Notes: generated from the letters alone by a model not told the origin. Shown: positions 10,490-19,136, counted from the stretch's first letter. The stretch is 64,000 nucleotides of DNA from Roseovarius indicus (GCF_008728195.1 NZ_CP031598.1:1798001-1862000), one strand, 5' to 3'. Made by a program: numbers and translations.

Positions 10490-10918
10490 ATGACCCAGGC
10501 AAAGACGGGCGACACAGTACGTATTCACTACACCGGCACGCTGACGGACGGTTCCACCTTCGACAGCAGCGAAGGGCGTGACCCGCTCGAGTTCACGGTT
10601 GGCTCGGGCCAGATCATTCCCGGCCTCGACGCGGCCCTTCCCGGCATGGAAGAGGGCGAGAAGAAAACCGTCGAGGTTCCGGCGGACGAGGCCTATGGCC
10701 AGCCCGACCCGAACGCCAAGCAGGCCGTGCCGCGCACCGACATCCCGGAAGACATTCCGCTCGATATCGGCACCCAGCTGCAGGTTCAGACGCCGCAGGG
10801 GCAGGTGATGCCGGTGACCGTCGCGGAAGTGACCGAAGAGCAGGTCATCCTCGACGCCAACCACCCGCTGGCGGGCAAGGACCTGACGTTCAACATCGAG
10901 CTGGTCTCGGTGGCCTGA
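10490..10918 (+). CDS. FKBP-type peptidyl-prolyl cis-trans isomerase (SlyD-like)
   Basis: A 142-residue FKBP. The FKBP core is split by an insert-in-flap domain, with GDTVRIHYTGTLTDG at about 7-21, then FDSS and GSGQIIPGLDAALPGMEEGEKK, as in SlyD and FkpB. It should catalyse prolyl isomerisation and act as a folding helper. It lacks the His/Cys-rich metal-binding tail of E. coli SlyD and has no signal peptide, so it is cytoplasmic. The ATG follows a long open frame with no recognisable protein before it. A strong intrinsic terminator follows the gene. Confidence 0.93.
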   Translation: MTQAKTGDTVRIHYTGTLTDGSTFDSSEGRDPLEFTVGSGQIIPGLDAALPGMEEGEKKTVEVPADEAYGQPDPNAKQAVPRTDIPEDIPLDIGTQLQVQTPQGQVMPVTVAEVTEEQVILDANHPLAGKDLTFNIELVSVA

Positions 10919-10947
10919 ACGGCTTTTCCGGACAAGTCCGGTAATTG

Positions 10948-10987
10948 AAAACGCGCGCAAGGCCTCGTGGCCTTGCGCGCGTTTTTT
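10948..10987 (+). terminator. Rho-independent terminator after the FKBP gene
   Basis: A 17-bp stem (arm AAAACGCGCGCAAGGCC) closes on a TCGT loop and runs into six Ts. It is one of the strongest intrinsic terminators in the window. Confidence 0.93.
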
Positions 10988-11049
10988 GTATGGTATCCTC
11001 TTGGTCCAGGGACGGGGCCGCCCGTGCCGGCCCGGGAAGAGAGGGTGAC

Positions 11050-11661
11050 ATGAGCACGTATACCGAGGCGCTCCTGGAGCGGATCCGCCAGCTTCAGGAC
11101 GAGATCGAGGCCGAGATCCACCGCGGGCGCGAGCGCTTCCGCTACCGGCTGGAGAATGGCCGCGTGGTGTTCGAGGCGGAGATGCGCCAGCGGCACCGGG
11201 CCTTCCGGGTGAAGCTCTCGACCTTCCTGCGGCAGGCCCGGCCGATGGTGATCGTCACCGCGCCGGTGATCTACGCAATGATCGTGCCCTTTGCGCTGCT
11301 CGACCTCTTCGTGACCGTCTATCAACGGGTCTGTTTCCCCGTCTACGGGATCGAACGGGTGAAGCGGGGCGATTTCATCCGCCTCGACCGGCACCACCTG
11401 GCCTATCTGAACGGGGTGCAGAAACTGAACTGTATCTATTGCGGCTATGCCAACGGGCTGATCGGCTACGTGCAGGAGATCGCGGGCCGGACCGAGGCCT
11501 ATTGGTGCCCGATCAAGCATGCTGCACGGGTGGGCGGGCACCATGCCTATTACGCGCAGTTCGTGGATTACGGCGATGCGGAAGGCTACGGCCCGGGGCT
11601 GGAGGCGTCGCGGGCGCGGATCACGAAGGTGGGCCTGTCGGGCCACGAGGTGGGGGAGTAG
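11050..11661 (+). CDS. Conserved hypothetical membrane-associated protein
   Basis: A 203-residue protein of unknown function. It starts with a charged, probably coiled helix (about 1-55), followed by one hydrophobic stretch at about 70-90 (MVIVTAPVIYAMIVPFALLD) that likely inserts in or lies on the membrane. The C-terminal half carries NCIYCGYANGL and YWCPIKHAARVGGHHAYYA, a CxxC plus Cys/His pattern that could bind metal or heme. I cannot name the family. GAGGGTGAC precedes the ATG. It stands alone between the FKBP terminator and the convergent quinone oxidoreductase. Confidence 0.8.
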   Translation: MSTYTEALLERIRQLQDEIEAEIHRGRERFRYRLENGRVVFEAEMRQRHRAFRVKLSTFLRQARPMVIVTAPVIYAMIVPFALLDLFVTVYQRVCFPVYGIERVKRGDFIRLDRHHLAYLNGVQKLNCIYCGYANGLIGYVQEIAGRTEAYWCPIKHAARVGGHHAYYAQFVDYGDAEGYGPGLEASRARITKVGLSGHEVGE

Positions 11662-11683
11662 AGGGAGCCCCGCCCGGTGGCTC

Positions 11684-12679
11684 TCAGTCCTGACCGGTGC
11701 TCAGCAGAACCGCCCCAGCCCGGCCCGGCGCCAGCACGATATCCTGCGCCTCGGCCGCTTTCTCCAGCGGCAGCACGTGCTCCACATCCGGCTTCAGCGA
11801 CCCATCGGCCAGCGCCGCGTGCAGGCGCTCGATCGCCTCGGACCGGGGGCCGTCGGGCAGGATGTAGATGAGCGAAATGTCGAGCTTCAGCGCCTTGAAC
11901 AGGAACGGGCCGAAGGGCAGTTCAGGCGTCATGTTCTTGACCGAGCCATAGGCGGCGATGGTGCCGAGCGGCTTCATCACCTCGGCCAGAAGCGGGGCGT
12001 TCACGCCGAATTCCACCTCGACCGCGCGGTCGATGCCGGCGCCGCCGGTGATCTCGGTGATCTTGGCGGCCAACTCGGGGTCGGCATAGTCGAGCACGTG
12101 GTCGGCGCCCGCCGCTTTCACGCGGTCGATGCCGCCTGACGAGCAGGTGGCGATGACCGTCGCGCCGCCGGACTTGGCCAGTTGCACCGCGTTATGGCCC
12201 ACGGCCCCCGCACCGCCGCTGACGAGCATGGTTTGCCCGGCCACGTCGCCGCCGCCGAAGACGGTCTGCGCGGCGGTCAGGCCCGGAATGCCGAGCGTGG
12301 CGCCCGCTTCGAGCGAGACACCCTCGGGCAGGGCGACGGCCTGTGCCTCGGGCAGGGCGATATACTCGGCCGCGGTGCCGAAGGGGCGCTGCCACTGGCC
12401 GTTCCAGATCCACACGCGCTCGCCCACGCGGGCGGCATCGACGCCGTCGCCCACCGCCTCGATCACGCCGCTGCCGTCGGAATGGGGGATGATTCGGGGG
12501 TAGGCGGGCTTGGTGACCCCGGGGCGCGAGCCCGCGCGGGCCTTGGCATCCGACGGGTTCACACCGGAAAAGGCGACGCGCACGAGCACCTCGCCCGCTT
12601 GCGGGGCGGGCGTGTCGAGCTCGCCCGTTTCGAGAACCTCGGCAGCGGGGCCGAAGCGTTCATACCAGACGGCGCGCAT
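11684..12679 (-). CDS. NADPH:quinone reductase-like MDR oxidoreductase (zinc-independent)
   Basis: A 331-residue medium-chain reductase without zinc-ligand cysteines. The N-terminal GroES-like part has FSGVNPSDAKARAG, and the Rossmann motif GGAGAVGHNAVQLAK begins at 155. This layout matches quinone oxidoreductase (QOR) and zeta-crystallin relatives that reduce quinones or enones with NADPH. The real electron acceptor is unknown. It is convergent with the hypothetical membrane gene and divergent from the small lipoprotein gene. Confidence 0.9.
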   Translation of the reverse strand: MRAVWYERFGPAAEVLETGELDTPAPQAGEVLVRVAFSGVNPSDAKARAGSRPGVTKPAYPRIIPHSDGSGVIEAVGDGVDAARVGERVWIWNGQWQRPFGTAAEYIALPEAQAVALPEGVSLEAGATLGIPGLTAAQTVFGGGDVAGQTMLVSGGAGAVGHNAVQLAKSGGATVIATCSSGGIDRVKAAGADHVLDYADPELAAKITEITGGAGIDRAVEVEFGVNAPLLAEVMKPLGTIAAYGSVKNMTPELPFGPFLFKALKLDISLIYILPDGPRSEAIERLHAALADGSLKPDVEHVLPLEKAAEAQDIVLAPGRAGAVLLSTGQD

Positions 12680-12796
12680 GACGCTCTCCTTCTCGCTGAA
12701 TTTCCAAGTGGAACACTGGCTTGCAAGTGCTTGTAAAGAATTTGTTTACCATGCGCACCTAATGCTCGGGGCCGTGAAAGTAAACGGAGGGGGCAT

Positions 12797-13120
12797 ATGA
12801 TCCTTGGAAAAAAACCTGCATTTTACATCGCGGCCTTGGCCGTTTCGGCCGGGCTGGCCGGCTGCGGCACGCCCGAAAGCATGACCGAGCCGATCGTGTC
12901 ATCCTTCAACGAGGCGAGTGTCGAGATCCAGGTGGGGGAGGGCGACATGGGGTTCATGAGCGAAGAGATGCGCGCGCAGGCGGTTCAAAAGGCAGACGCA
13001 AAGGCGGTGGAAATCTGCGCGCGCGGGCCGAACCGGCGGGCAGAGTTCGCAAGCCAAAGGCGTGTGCCGATCAGCCAGTATCTCGCCGTGACGAGGCGGC
13101 TATATCTCTGTCTCAAATAG
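12797..13120 (+). CDS. Small lipoprotein, unknown function
   Basis: A 107-residue protein with a typical lipoprotein signal: positively charged start (KK), hydrophobic core, and lipobox LAGC with the acylated cysteine at residue 23. The mature part is about 85 residues and contains two further cysteines (CARGPNRR and YLCLK) that may pair. I do not recognise the family. GGAGGGGGCAT places a good ribosome site just before the ATG. It is divergent from the quinone reductase; a 10-bp inverted repeat follows it. Confidence 0.78.
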   Translation: MILGKKPAFYIAALAVSAGLAGCGTPESMTEPIVSSFNEASVEIQVGEGDMGFMSEEMRAQAVQKADAKAVEICARGPNRRAEFASQRRVPISQYLAVTRRLYLCLK

Positions 13121-13129
13121 CTCGGTGTC

Positions 13130-13177
13130 CCTTGCGTCAGGCGACTGTTCGATGTTGACCCGACGTTTGACGCAAGG
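13130..13177. repeat. 10-bp inverted repeat after the lipoprotein gene
   Basis: CCTTGCGTCA at 13130-13139 is the exact complement of TGACGCAAGG at 13168-13177, leaving a 28-base loop. It sits just after the lipoprotein stop codon. There is no U-tract, so it is a weak terminator candidate or possibly a binding site. Confidence 0.6.
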
Positions 13178-13263
13178 ACGCCCATAATCGCGCCCCGGGC
13201 ATGGATCCGGGGCGTAAGCTGCCCGTGACGCGACAGCATTCGAAAGATCTTGTCGAAAAACTC

Positions 13264-13689
13264 TTATTTCCCGGTGCGGCGCAGGCGGATGACCACGTCG
13301 ACGCTGGCCACCTCGGCCCCGTCGGGGGCCTTGGGCAGGCGGGCGATCTCGAGCTCTTCGGCGGGAGCGTCGGTCAGTTTCTGGTCGTCTTCCCAGAAGA
13401 AATGCGGGTGGTCATGGGTGTTGGTGTCGAAATAGCTTTTCGAGCCGTCCACGGTGATCTCCTGCACGAGGCCGGCGTCGCAGAACGCCTTGACGGTGTT
13501 GTAGACCGTGGCGAGCGACACTTTCTCGCCCGTCTCCTGGGCCGAGGCGAACAGGCTTTCCGCGGTGAAGTGGCGATGACGGCCGTCGCCAACGAGCAGC
13601 GTCGCGAGAGCCACGCGCTGTCTTGTCGGTCTCAGGCCCGAGCCTGCTAGCCACGCCGTGCCGCGTGTGATCGCTTGCGTTTCGGTCAT
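13264..13689 (-). CDS. irr: Iron response regulator, Fur family
   Basis: A 141-residue Fur-superfamily repressor of the Irr branch. The winged helix contains GLRPTRQRVALATLL, then the HRHFTAESLF helix and the DNA-reading VSLATVYNTVKAF. The dimer and metal/heme region contains NTHDHPHFFWED. Irr in alphaproteobacteria controls iron uptake and heme synthesis according to heme status. I see no CP-type heme regulatory motif near the N-terminus. It is divergent from fabA, a pairing often found in Rhodobacterales. AGAGGTGCAGT precedes the ATG. Confidence 0.92.
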   Translation of the reverse strand: MTETQAITRGTAWLAGSGLRPTRQRVALATLLVGDGRHRHFTAESLFASAQETGEKVSLATVYNTVKAFCDAGLVQEITVDGSKSYFDTNTHDHPHFFWEDDQKLTDAPAEELEIARLPKAPDGAEVASVDVVIRLRRTGK

Positions 13690-13858
13690 ACTGCACCTCT
13701 CAGTCAGGCGTAATATAAGCAGTGCCACAGGGGGATTTCAAACAAATTTCATGGCGCTGGCGAGCGATGCGGGGGGTGTCGCGGGCTTGCAAGGCGCTTT
13801 GTCGCAATGATACAGGACTTGGGACTGAGCCGCATCCAACATGAAAGGGCCGCGTTGC

Positions 13859-14368
13859 ATGGCCGACTACCCGAGCAGCTTCGACCGAGATGACCTGCTG
13901 AAATGCGCACGGGGCGAATTGTTCGGGCCGGGCAATGCCCAGCTGCCCGAACCGCCGATGCTGATGATGGACCGGATCACCGACATTTCCGGGGATGGCG
14001 GGCCGCATGGCAAGGGGCACGTGATCGCCGAGTTCGACATCAAGCCCGACCTGTGGTTCTTCGAGTGCCACTTTCCCGGCAACCCGATCATGCCCGGCTG
14101 TCTCGGCCTTGACGGGCTGTGGCAGCTGACCGGCTTCAACCTCGGCTGGCGCGGCTGGCAGGGGCGGGGCTATGCGCTGGGCGTGGGCGAGGTGAAGCTC
14201 AAGGGCATGGTCCGGCCCGACCGCAAGATGCTGACCTATTACGTGAATTTCACCAAGGCCGTGCAGACCCGCCGGCTGACCATGGGCGTCGCCGACGGCG
14301 TGGTCGAGGCCGATGGCGAGGTCATCTACGAGGTCAAGGACATGAAAGTGGCCCTCAGCGAGAGCTGA
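13859..14368 (+). CDS. fabA: Beta-hydroxydecanoyl-ACP dehydratase/isomerase
   Basis: A 169-residue hot-dog fold enzyme that dehydrates 3-hydroxydecanoyl-ACP and isomerises the trans-2 product to cis-3, the branch point to unsaturated fatty acids. The active site is visible as His71 in [19 protein letters not shown] and Asp85 in the same helix, matching His70/Asp84 of E. coli. An in-frame ATG six codons earlier exists, but [12 protein letters not shown] matches the usual FabA start. Its partner fabB normally follows at once; here a 2.3-kb opposite-strand block intervenes. Confidence 0.96.
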   Translation: MADYPSSFDRDDLLKCARGELFGPGNAQLPEPPMLMMDRITDISGDGGPHGKGHVIAEFDIKPDLWFFECHFPGNPIMPGCLGLDGLWQLTGFNLGWRGWQGRGYALGVGEVKLKGMVRPDRKMLTYYVNFTKAVQTRRLTMGVADGVVEADGEVIYEVKDMKVALSES

Positions 14369-14382
14369 GCGCCGGACCTGTC

Positions 14383-14805
14383 CTAAAGCAGGAAGTCGAA
14401 TCCGTCCGTCAGGTCGGGGGGCACGTTGCCCTCCCACTCCGGTTCGATGTCTTTCGGGTCCGGGGCGGGGCTGGCAAAGCCGGTATGTCCGTTCAGGCGA
14501 TCTTCCAGGATTTCCTGGATTGAAAGCGGCCGGGGCGGCACAGCGGGGCCCGGGCCCGTGTCCGGGAATTCCCTGTCGAGTTCCTCGCGCAATTGGTCGA
14601 TGAAGAAAGAGGGGCGGCCACCGGGGTTGGGGATATCCGGCCCGTCACCGCCGGGAGGGCTGTCGCCATGGCCGAAAAGGATTTCGAAAAAATCTTCCCG
14701 GGTCGTATCGCCCGGGTATGTCGGGCCGGTCGGGTCGGAGCCCTGGCCGCCAAACTCCTCGATTAATCTTCGCAACGCGTATCCGGGCGAAAGGTCTTCC
14801 GGCAT
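14383..14805 (-). CDS. Gly/Pro-rich protein with conserved DGFDFLL tail (paralogue A)
   Basis: A 140-residue acidic protein of unknown function. It begins MPED and ends WEGNVPPDLTDGFDFLL; paralogue B just upstream begins MPED and ends in almost the same 17 residues. Between them it is rich in Gly, Pro and Asp with short hydrophobic patches (EDFFEILFG at 37-45, SFFIDQLREEL at 66-76, SIQEILEDRL at 95-104). There is no signal peptide or membrane segment. The extreme C-terminus, an Asp followed by three hydrophobic residues, resembles type I secretion signals (inference). GGAGGATACGATC precedes the ATG. It is convergent with fabA, only 14 bp away. Confidence 0.8.
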   Translation of the reverse strand: MPEDLSPGYALRRLIEEFGGQGSDPTGPTYPGDTTREDFFEILFGHGDSPPGGDGPDIPNPGGRPSFFIDQLREELDREFPDTGPGPAVPPRPLSIQEILEDRLNGHTGFASPAPDPKDIEPEWEGNVPPDLTDGFDFLL

Positions 14806-14966
14806 GATCGTATCCTCCTCGAAATTCGATCGTTTAGCCCGGGCGCGATGCCGGAGCCGAAAAATGCGCTTTCATTATAGCAGATTTTCCCGGTTCTGCT
14901 GAGCCAAAGATTCCGAGCGGAAAGGTGGTGGCGACGGTCGAGCTGCCCCGACCGCCGCCCTGTTCA

Positions 14967-15494
14967 CTACAGCAGGAAATCGAACCCGTCGGTCAGGTCG
15001 GGCGGCACGTTCCCGTCCCAATCCGGTTCGGCCTTGACCTCCGGTTCGGCGGGGGCCTGTTCCACGACGCCCGGGTGGCGAAGGTTCAGGATGTCTTCCA
15101 GAACCACCTCGGGCGGTGATCCCGGCGGGCCCATCGGATAGGAGCCGGGGCCGGAATGACCGTTGCCGAAGAGCCCGGAAATCAGATCCCCGAGCGGGTT
15201 GTCCGAGCCCGGCGGTATCGGAGGAAGCCCACCCGGGCCGCCATGCCCCGGGCCTTCGCCAAAGAGGCCGCCAAGAAGCTCGGCCAACGGGTTGCCGGGC
15301 GCGGGCGGTCCGGACGGGTAGCCGCCGGGGCCACCGTGACCGGGCCCGTCGCCGAAGCCGCCGCCGAACAGGTCTTCGAAGATCTGGTCAGGCGGACCCG
15401 ATGGCCCCGGGCCCGGCCCTGGGCCGGGCAGGCCGTGCCCGCCGCCAAATATCTCATCGACAAAATCGAACCCTGGAATTCCATCTTCTGGCAT
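14967..15494 (-). CDS. Gly/Pro-rich repeat protein with conserved DGFDFLL tail (paralogue B)
   Basis: A 175-residue low-complexity protein of unknown function. It holds three tandem units of about 31 residues starting near 36, 68 and 99. Each has a short hydrophobic helix (such as NPLAELLGGLFG or NPLGDLISGLFG) followed by a GPGHGGPGG-type linker. A partial fourth unit, PEVVLEDIL, follows at 129. The last 16 residues, DGNVPPDLTDGFDFLL, match paralogue A except for one Asp/Glu change. No Sec signal. GGAGGATTAG lies before the ATG. The repeats suggest multivalent binding or a scaffold, and the tail an export signal; both are inference. Confidence 0.8.
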   Translation of the reverse strand: MPEDGIPGFDFVDEIFGGGHGLPGPGPGPGPSGPPDQIFEDLFGGGFGDGPGHGGPGGYPSGPPAPGNPLAELLGGLFGEGPGHGGPGGLPPIPPGSDNPLGDLISGLFGNGHSGPGSYPMGPPGSPPEVVLEDILNLRHPGVVEQAPAEPEVKAEPDWDGNVPPDLTDGFDFLL

Positions 15495-15617
15495 AATCTA
15501 ATCCTCCCTCAATGCCTTTTGGGTGTCCCCTGGGTGACCCGACGTAAAGTCGGATTGAAGAGTTTGTACAGTATAGCACAATATTCGCCATTTTCGTCAG
15601 AAAGAGTTTCGGAAGGA

Positions 15618-16535
15618 TTAAGCCTGCCAGGCCGGGGGCAGCTCTGCGCCGAAACGCTCGCGGCAGAAGGCGTATTGGGGGCCGAGATGCGCGCGGAAGG
15701 CCTCACGCGCGGCGTCGGGCAGGGGCAGGGTGACGGTGGTTTCGTTGCGCCGCTCCGACAGGGCCGCGGGCCGGTAGGGCGCATCGGCGAAAGCACAGAG
15801 CCGGCGAAGCGTCTCTTCGCGGAAGAGCGTTTCGTAGAACAGGTAGAGGATATCCCCGGCGGGGAAGGTCGCGTCGAGCGCGGTGACGATGGCACGGTAA
15901 TCGGCGCGGGCGGCGATGGCGGGATTGGCCAGCGCCCGGGGCCACTTGGTGGCGGCATCGTTCGACGCGCTGAGCTGTTGCAGGTGGCGCAGCTGTGACC
16001 AGAGCCGCTCGACCGGGTCGCGCATCACGAAGAGGAGGCGCAGGCGCGCGTTCTGCGTGGCGCAGAAGCGTTTCATCCAGGCAAACCCCTCGGCCCCGAT
16101 GACCGAATAGGACGGGGTCAGATCGCAGACGGTGCGGGTATCCGGCCCGCAAAGCCGGGCGAGATGGTCGAAATAGGCGCTGTCGTCGTAAAGCATCTGC
16201 GCCCGGTCGAGGCTGGCGCGGAAGGTGGGGCGCGCGCGCAGGTTGGCCGCCTTGTCGCCCGGCTGATCAAGGTGATAGGCGAGGCGCGAGAGCGCCAGCG
16301 CCTCCATGTCGCCAAGCGCGAGGGCGGGGAATTTCGCGTCGAAGAAATGCACCTCCTTCAGCGGCGAGGGGGCGACGCCCGGCAGCGTGCCGAGATAGTG
16401 GAACAGCCAGCTGGTCGCGCATTTGGCGGCGCCGACGCAGATCAGCAGCGTCTTGTCGTCGAGCTCCGGCATGCGGCGGGGGAGGGGGCCGGTTTCCGGC
16501 CCCGGTCCATCGGCACTGGGCGCGTCGCTGGTCAT
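15618..16535 (-). CDS. Sulfotransferase family protein
   Basis: A 305-residue cytosolic sulfotransferase-fold protein that would move sulfate from PAPS to an unknown acceptor. The 5'-phosphosulfate loop is VGAAKCATSW at 34-43. The 3'-phosphate motif is FVMRDPVERLWSQ at 169-181. The first 21 residues are Pro/Gly-rich, and an alternative ATG at residue 22 (MPELDDKTLL) is possible. It is the first gene of the minus-strand block that separates fabA from fabB, upstream of the two Gly/Pro-rich paralogues. A link between sulfation and those proteins is only a positional hint. Confidence 0.88.
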   Translation of the reverse strand: MTSDAPSADGPGPETGPLPRRMPELDDKTLLICVGAAKCATSWLFHYLGTLPGVAPSPLKEVHFFDAKFPALALGDMEALALSRLAYHLDQPGDKAANLRARPTFRASLDRAQMLYDDSAYFDHLARLCGPDTRTVCDLTPSYSVIGAEGFAWMKRFCATQNARLRLLFVMRDPVERLWSQLRHLQQLSASNDAATKWPRALANPAIAARADYRAIVTALDATFPAGDILYLFYETLFREETLRRLCAFADAPYRPAALSERRNETTVTLPLPDAAREAFRAHLGPQYAFCRERFGAELPPAWQA

Positions 16536-16711
16536 CTGTCACATCCCCGGCCCGGGCGGGCCCTGACGCAACGTTGCCACAACGGCGCGGGCCGCTCAAC
16601 GTCAAGGCAGGCGGGGCCTGCGCATAAGTGCCTGTCGCGATTGCCCTCCTGCCATCTTGCACCACCCTCCCCGCATGCCCTACAAGGCGATAAGACAGCT
16701 AGGGAGGCAAT

Positions 16712-17941
16712 ATGCGCCGCGTCGTCGTCACCGGGCTGGGGATCGTCTCCAGCATTGGCAACAATGCCGAGGAAGTCCTTGCGTCGCTCAAGGGCGGAAA
16801 ATCCGGAATCACCGCCAATGAAGAGATGGCCGAGCACGGCTTTCGCAGCCGGATCGCGGGCGATCTGAAGATCGACGTGTCCGAGCATGTCGACAAGCGG
16901 ACCCTGCGTTTCATGGGGCCCGGGGCGGCCTATGCCCATATCGCCATGCAACAGGCGATTGCCGATGCCGGGCTCGAGGAAGGCGATATCGTCAACCCGC
17001 GCACCGGGCTTGTGGCCGGGTCCGGCGGGCCGTCGACATCCGCCATGCTGAGCGCGCACCAGACGGTTCTGAAAACCGGCGGGACCAAGCGGATCGGGCC
17101 GTTCGCGGTGCCGAAATGCATGTGCTCGACCGTGTCGGCGAACCTGTCGACCGCCTTCAAGATCAAGGGAATCAACTATTCGATCACCTCGGCCTGCTCC
17201 ACCTCGCTGCATTGCATCGGCAACGCGGCCGAGCAGATCATGATGGGCAAGCAGGACGTGATGTTCGCCGGCGGCGGCGAGGAGCTGGACTGGACGCTGT
17301 CTTGCCTCTTCGACGCGATGGGCGCGATGTCCTCCAAGCGCAACGACACGCCTGAGGCGGCCAGCCGGGCGTTCGATGCCGACCGCGACGGGTTCGTGAT
17401 CTCGGGCGGCGGCGGGATGCTGGTGCTGGAAGACCTAGAACACGCCAAGGCGCGTGGCGCGAAGATCTATGCCGAGGTCACGGGTTATGCCGCCACCTCT
17501 GACGGGCATGACATGGTGGCCCCCTCGGGCGAGGGCGGCGAACGGGCGATGCGGCTGGTGCTCGACCAGCTGGGCAACGATCACAAGGTCGGCTACATCA
17601 ACGCTCACGGCACCTCGACCCCCGTGGGCGATGCCGGCGAGGTGGCCGCGGTGCGGCGCATTTTCGGCGAGGGGCACGTGCCGCCGATCAGCTCGACCAA
17701 GTCGCTGACGGGCCACGCGCAGGGCGCGGCCGGCGCGCTCGAGGCGATCTTCTGCCTTCTGGCGCTGGAGCACGACTTCATTATCCCGTCGATCAATGTC
17801 GACACCCTGGATCCGGAGATCAACCCGGGCGAGATCGCCACGGAATGCGCCGAGAATGCCGGGCTCGACACGGTGATGACCAATTCCTTCGGCTTCGGCG
17901 GAACCAACGGCTCGATGCTGCTGAGCAAGTACCACGGATAG
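16712..17941 (+). CDS. fabB: Beta-ketoacyl-ACP synthase I
   Basis: A 409-residue condensing enzyme that elongates unsaturated acyl chains after FabA. The Cys-His-His triad is Cys162 (SACSTS), His299 ([11 protein letters not shown]) and His335 (GHAQGAAG), with Lys330 in SSTKSLTG. The N-terminal [16 protein letters not shown] and the [21 protein letters not shown] region are FabB-like rather than FabF-like. GGGAGGCAAT precedes the ATG. It is followed by fabI after seven bases, so fabB-fabI form an operon that needs its own promoter upstream, in the gap after the divergent sulfotransferase. Confidence 0.96.
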   Translation: MRRVVVTGLGIVSSIGNNAEEVLASLKGGKSGITANEEMAEHGFRSRIAGDLKIDVSEHVDKRTLRFMGPGAAYAHIAMQQAIADAGLEEGDIVNPRTGLVAGSGGPSTSAMLSAHQTVLKTGGTKRIGPFAVPKCMCSTVSANLSTAFKIKGINYSITSACSTSLHCIGNAAEQIMMGKQDVMFAGGGEELDWTLSCLFDAMGAMSSKRNDTPEAASRAFDADRDGFVISGGGGMLVLEDLEHAKARGAKIYAEVTGYAATSDGHDMVAPSGEGGERAMRLVLDQLGNDHKVGYINAHGTSTPVGDAGEVAAVRRIFGEGHVPPISSTKSLTGHAQGAAGALEAIFCLLALEHDFIIPSINVDTLDPEINPGEIATECAENAGLDTVMTNSFGFGGTNGSMLLSKYHG

Positions 17942-17948
17942 GTAACAG

Positions 17949-18740
17949 ATGAACAATTCGATGAAGGGCATGCGCGGGCTGGTCATGGGCGTGGCGAACG
18001 AGCGCTCGATCGCCTGGGGCATTGCCAAGGCCATGCACGAGGCGGGCGCCGAGCTGGCGTTTTCCTACCAGGGCGAGGCCTTTGGCAAGCGCGTGCAGCC
18101 GCTGGCGGCGACGCTGGGCTCGGACCTGCTGCTCGATATCGACGTGACCGACGAGGAGTCGCTCGACGCCGCCTTCGCCAAGCTGGGCGAGACATGGCCG
18201 ACCATCGATTTCCTGGTGCATGCGATCGCCTATTCGGACAAATCCGAACTGACCGGGCGGTTCCTGAATACCAGCCGGCACAACTTCAAGCATTCGATGG
18301 ATATCTCCTGCTATTCCTTCATCGAGGTGGCCCGGCGGGCCTATCCGCTGATGAAGGACAATGGCGGCACCATGCTGACGCTGACCTACCAGGGCTCGAA
18401 CCGGGTGGCGCCGAATTACAACGTCATGGGCGTGGCCAAGGCGGCGCTGGAGGCGACGACGCGCTACCTCGCCAACGACCTCGGGCCCGACAAGATCCGG
18501 GTGAACGCCATTTCGCCGGGTCCGATGAAGACGCTGGCGGGCGCGGCCATCGGCGGCGCGCGGCGCACCTTCCGGCATACGGAAGAGAACGCGCCGCTCA
18601 GGGCCAATGCCACGCTCGAGGCGGTGGGCGGCACCGCCGTCTACCTTGCCTCGCCGGCGGGGGCCTTCACCACGGGCGAGATCATCCGCGTCGATGGCGG
18701 CTATCACGTGCTGGGAATGCCACAGGCCGAGAACCTTTAA
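17949..18740 (+). CDS. fabI: Enoyl-ACP reductase (NADH)
   Basis: A 263-residue short-chain-type enoyl reductase that finishes each elongation cycle by reducing trans-2-enoyl-ACP. The cofactor site VMGVANERSIAWGIAKA starts at 12. The FabI active-site pattern is Tyr147, Tyr157 and Lys164 (LTYQGS...NYNVMGVAKAALEA). The IRVNAISPGPMKTLA segment closes the substrate pocket. It is translated directly after fabB. A GC-rich hairpin (18748-18764) follows the stop. Confidence 0.96.
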   Translation: MNNSMKGMRGLVMGVANERSIAWGIAKAMHEAGAELAFSYQGEAFGKRVQPLAATLGSDLLLDIDVTDEESLDAAFAKLGETWPTIDFLVHAIAYSDKSELTGRFLNTSRHNFKHSMDISCYSFIEVARRAYPLMKDNGGTMLTLTYQGSNRVAPNYNVMGVAKAALEATTRYLANDLGPDKIRVNAISPGPMKTLAGAAIGGARRTFRHTEENAPLRANATLEAVGGTAVYLASPAGAFTTGEIIRVDGGYHVLGMPQAENL

Positions 18741-18747
18741 GAGATTT

Positions 18748-18764
18748 CCGGGCCGGCGGCCCGG
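18748..18764 (+). terminator. GC hairpin after fabI (weak terminator candidate)
   Basis: CCGGGCC-GGC-GGCCCGG forms a 7-bp stem eight bases after the fabI stop, but only mixed sequence follows instead of a U-tract. Confidence 0.45.
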
Positions 18765-18818
18765 ATTCCGCCACGCCTTCGCCGTGCTTTGGCCAAACCG
18801 GCCTGTTACGCGACAGGC

Positions 18819-19136
18819 ATGGATTACATTCAGAAAGCCCAGGAAAAACATCAAGAGCGGCCCCATGCCGCGCGTGCCGTCAGGGCGCGGCGCTGGTCGC
18901 GGCGAGTGTTCGCGCTTCTGATCCTCGTGTTCCTCTACGCCGTCTGGCAGGACAGGGCGCTCGCGCCGCCGATCCACGACGGAATGCAGAAAACCGTAAG
19001 TCTTGCGACCGGTTTCGTGGAAAACTCGGACGATATCCGCTCCTATGTGAAACAGACCTTCGGCAGTTCCTCGGGCACGAGCGTCGAGCAGCAATACGAT
19101 CCGATCACGCGGTGGCTGCTGAAATGGACAAGCTGA
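18819..19136 (+). CDS. Small single-pass membrane protein, unknown function
   Basis: A 105-residue protein with a very basic N-terminal segment (HAARAVRARRWSRR), one transmembrane helix at about residues 30-46 (VFALLILVFLYAVW), and a soluble C-terminal part of about 55 residues presumably outside the inner membrane. I do not recognise the family. The ATG chosen (MDYIQKAQEK) gives a compact N-terminus; no strong ribosome site is seen. It sits alone between fabI and the GcvT-family gene on the same strand. Confidence 0.65.
   Translation: MDYIQKAQEKHQERPHAARAVRARRWSRRVFALLILVFLYAVWQDRALAPPIHDGMQKTVSLATGFVENSDDIRSYVKQTFGSSSGTSVEQQYDPITRWLLKWTS

Noticed and set aside
13264..18740. Frameshift or degraded fab operon
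   Set aside because: fabA, fabB and fabI are all full length with intact catalytic residues; only gene order is unusual.
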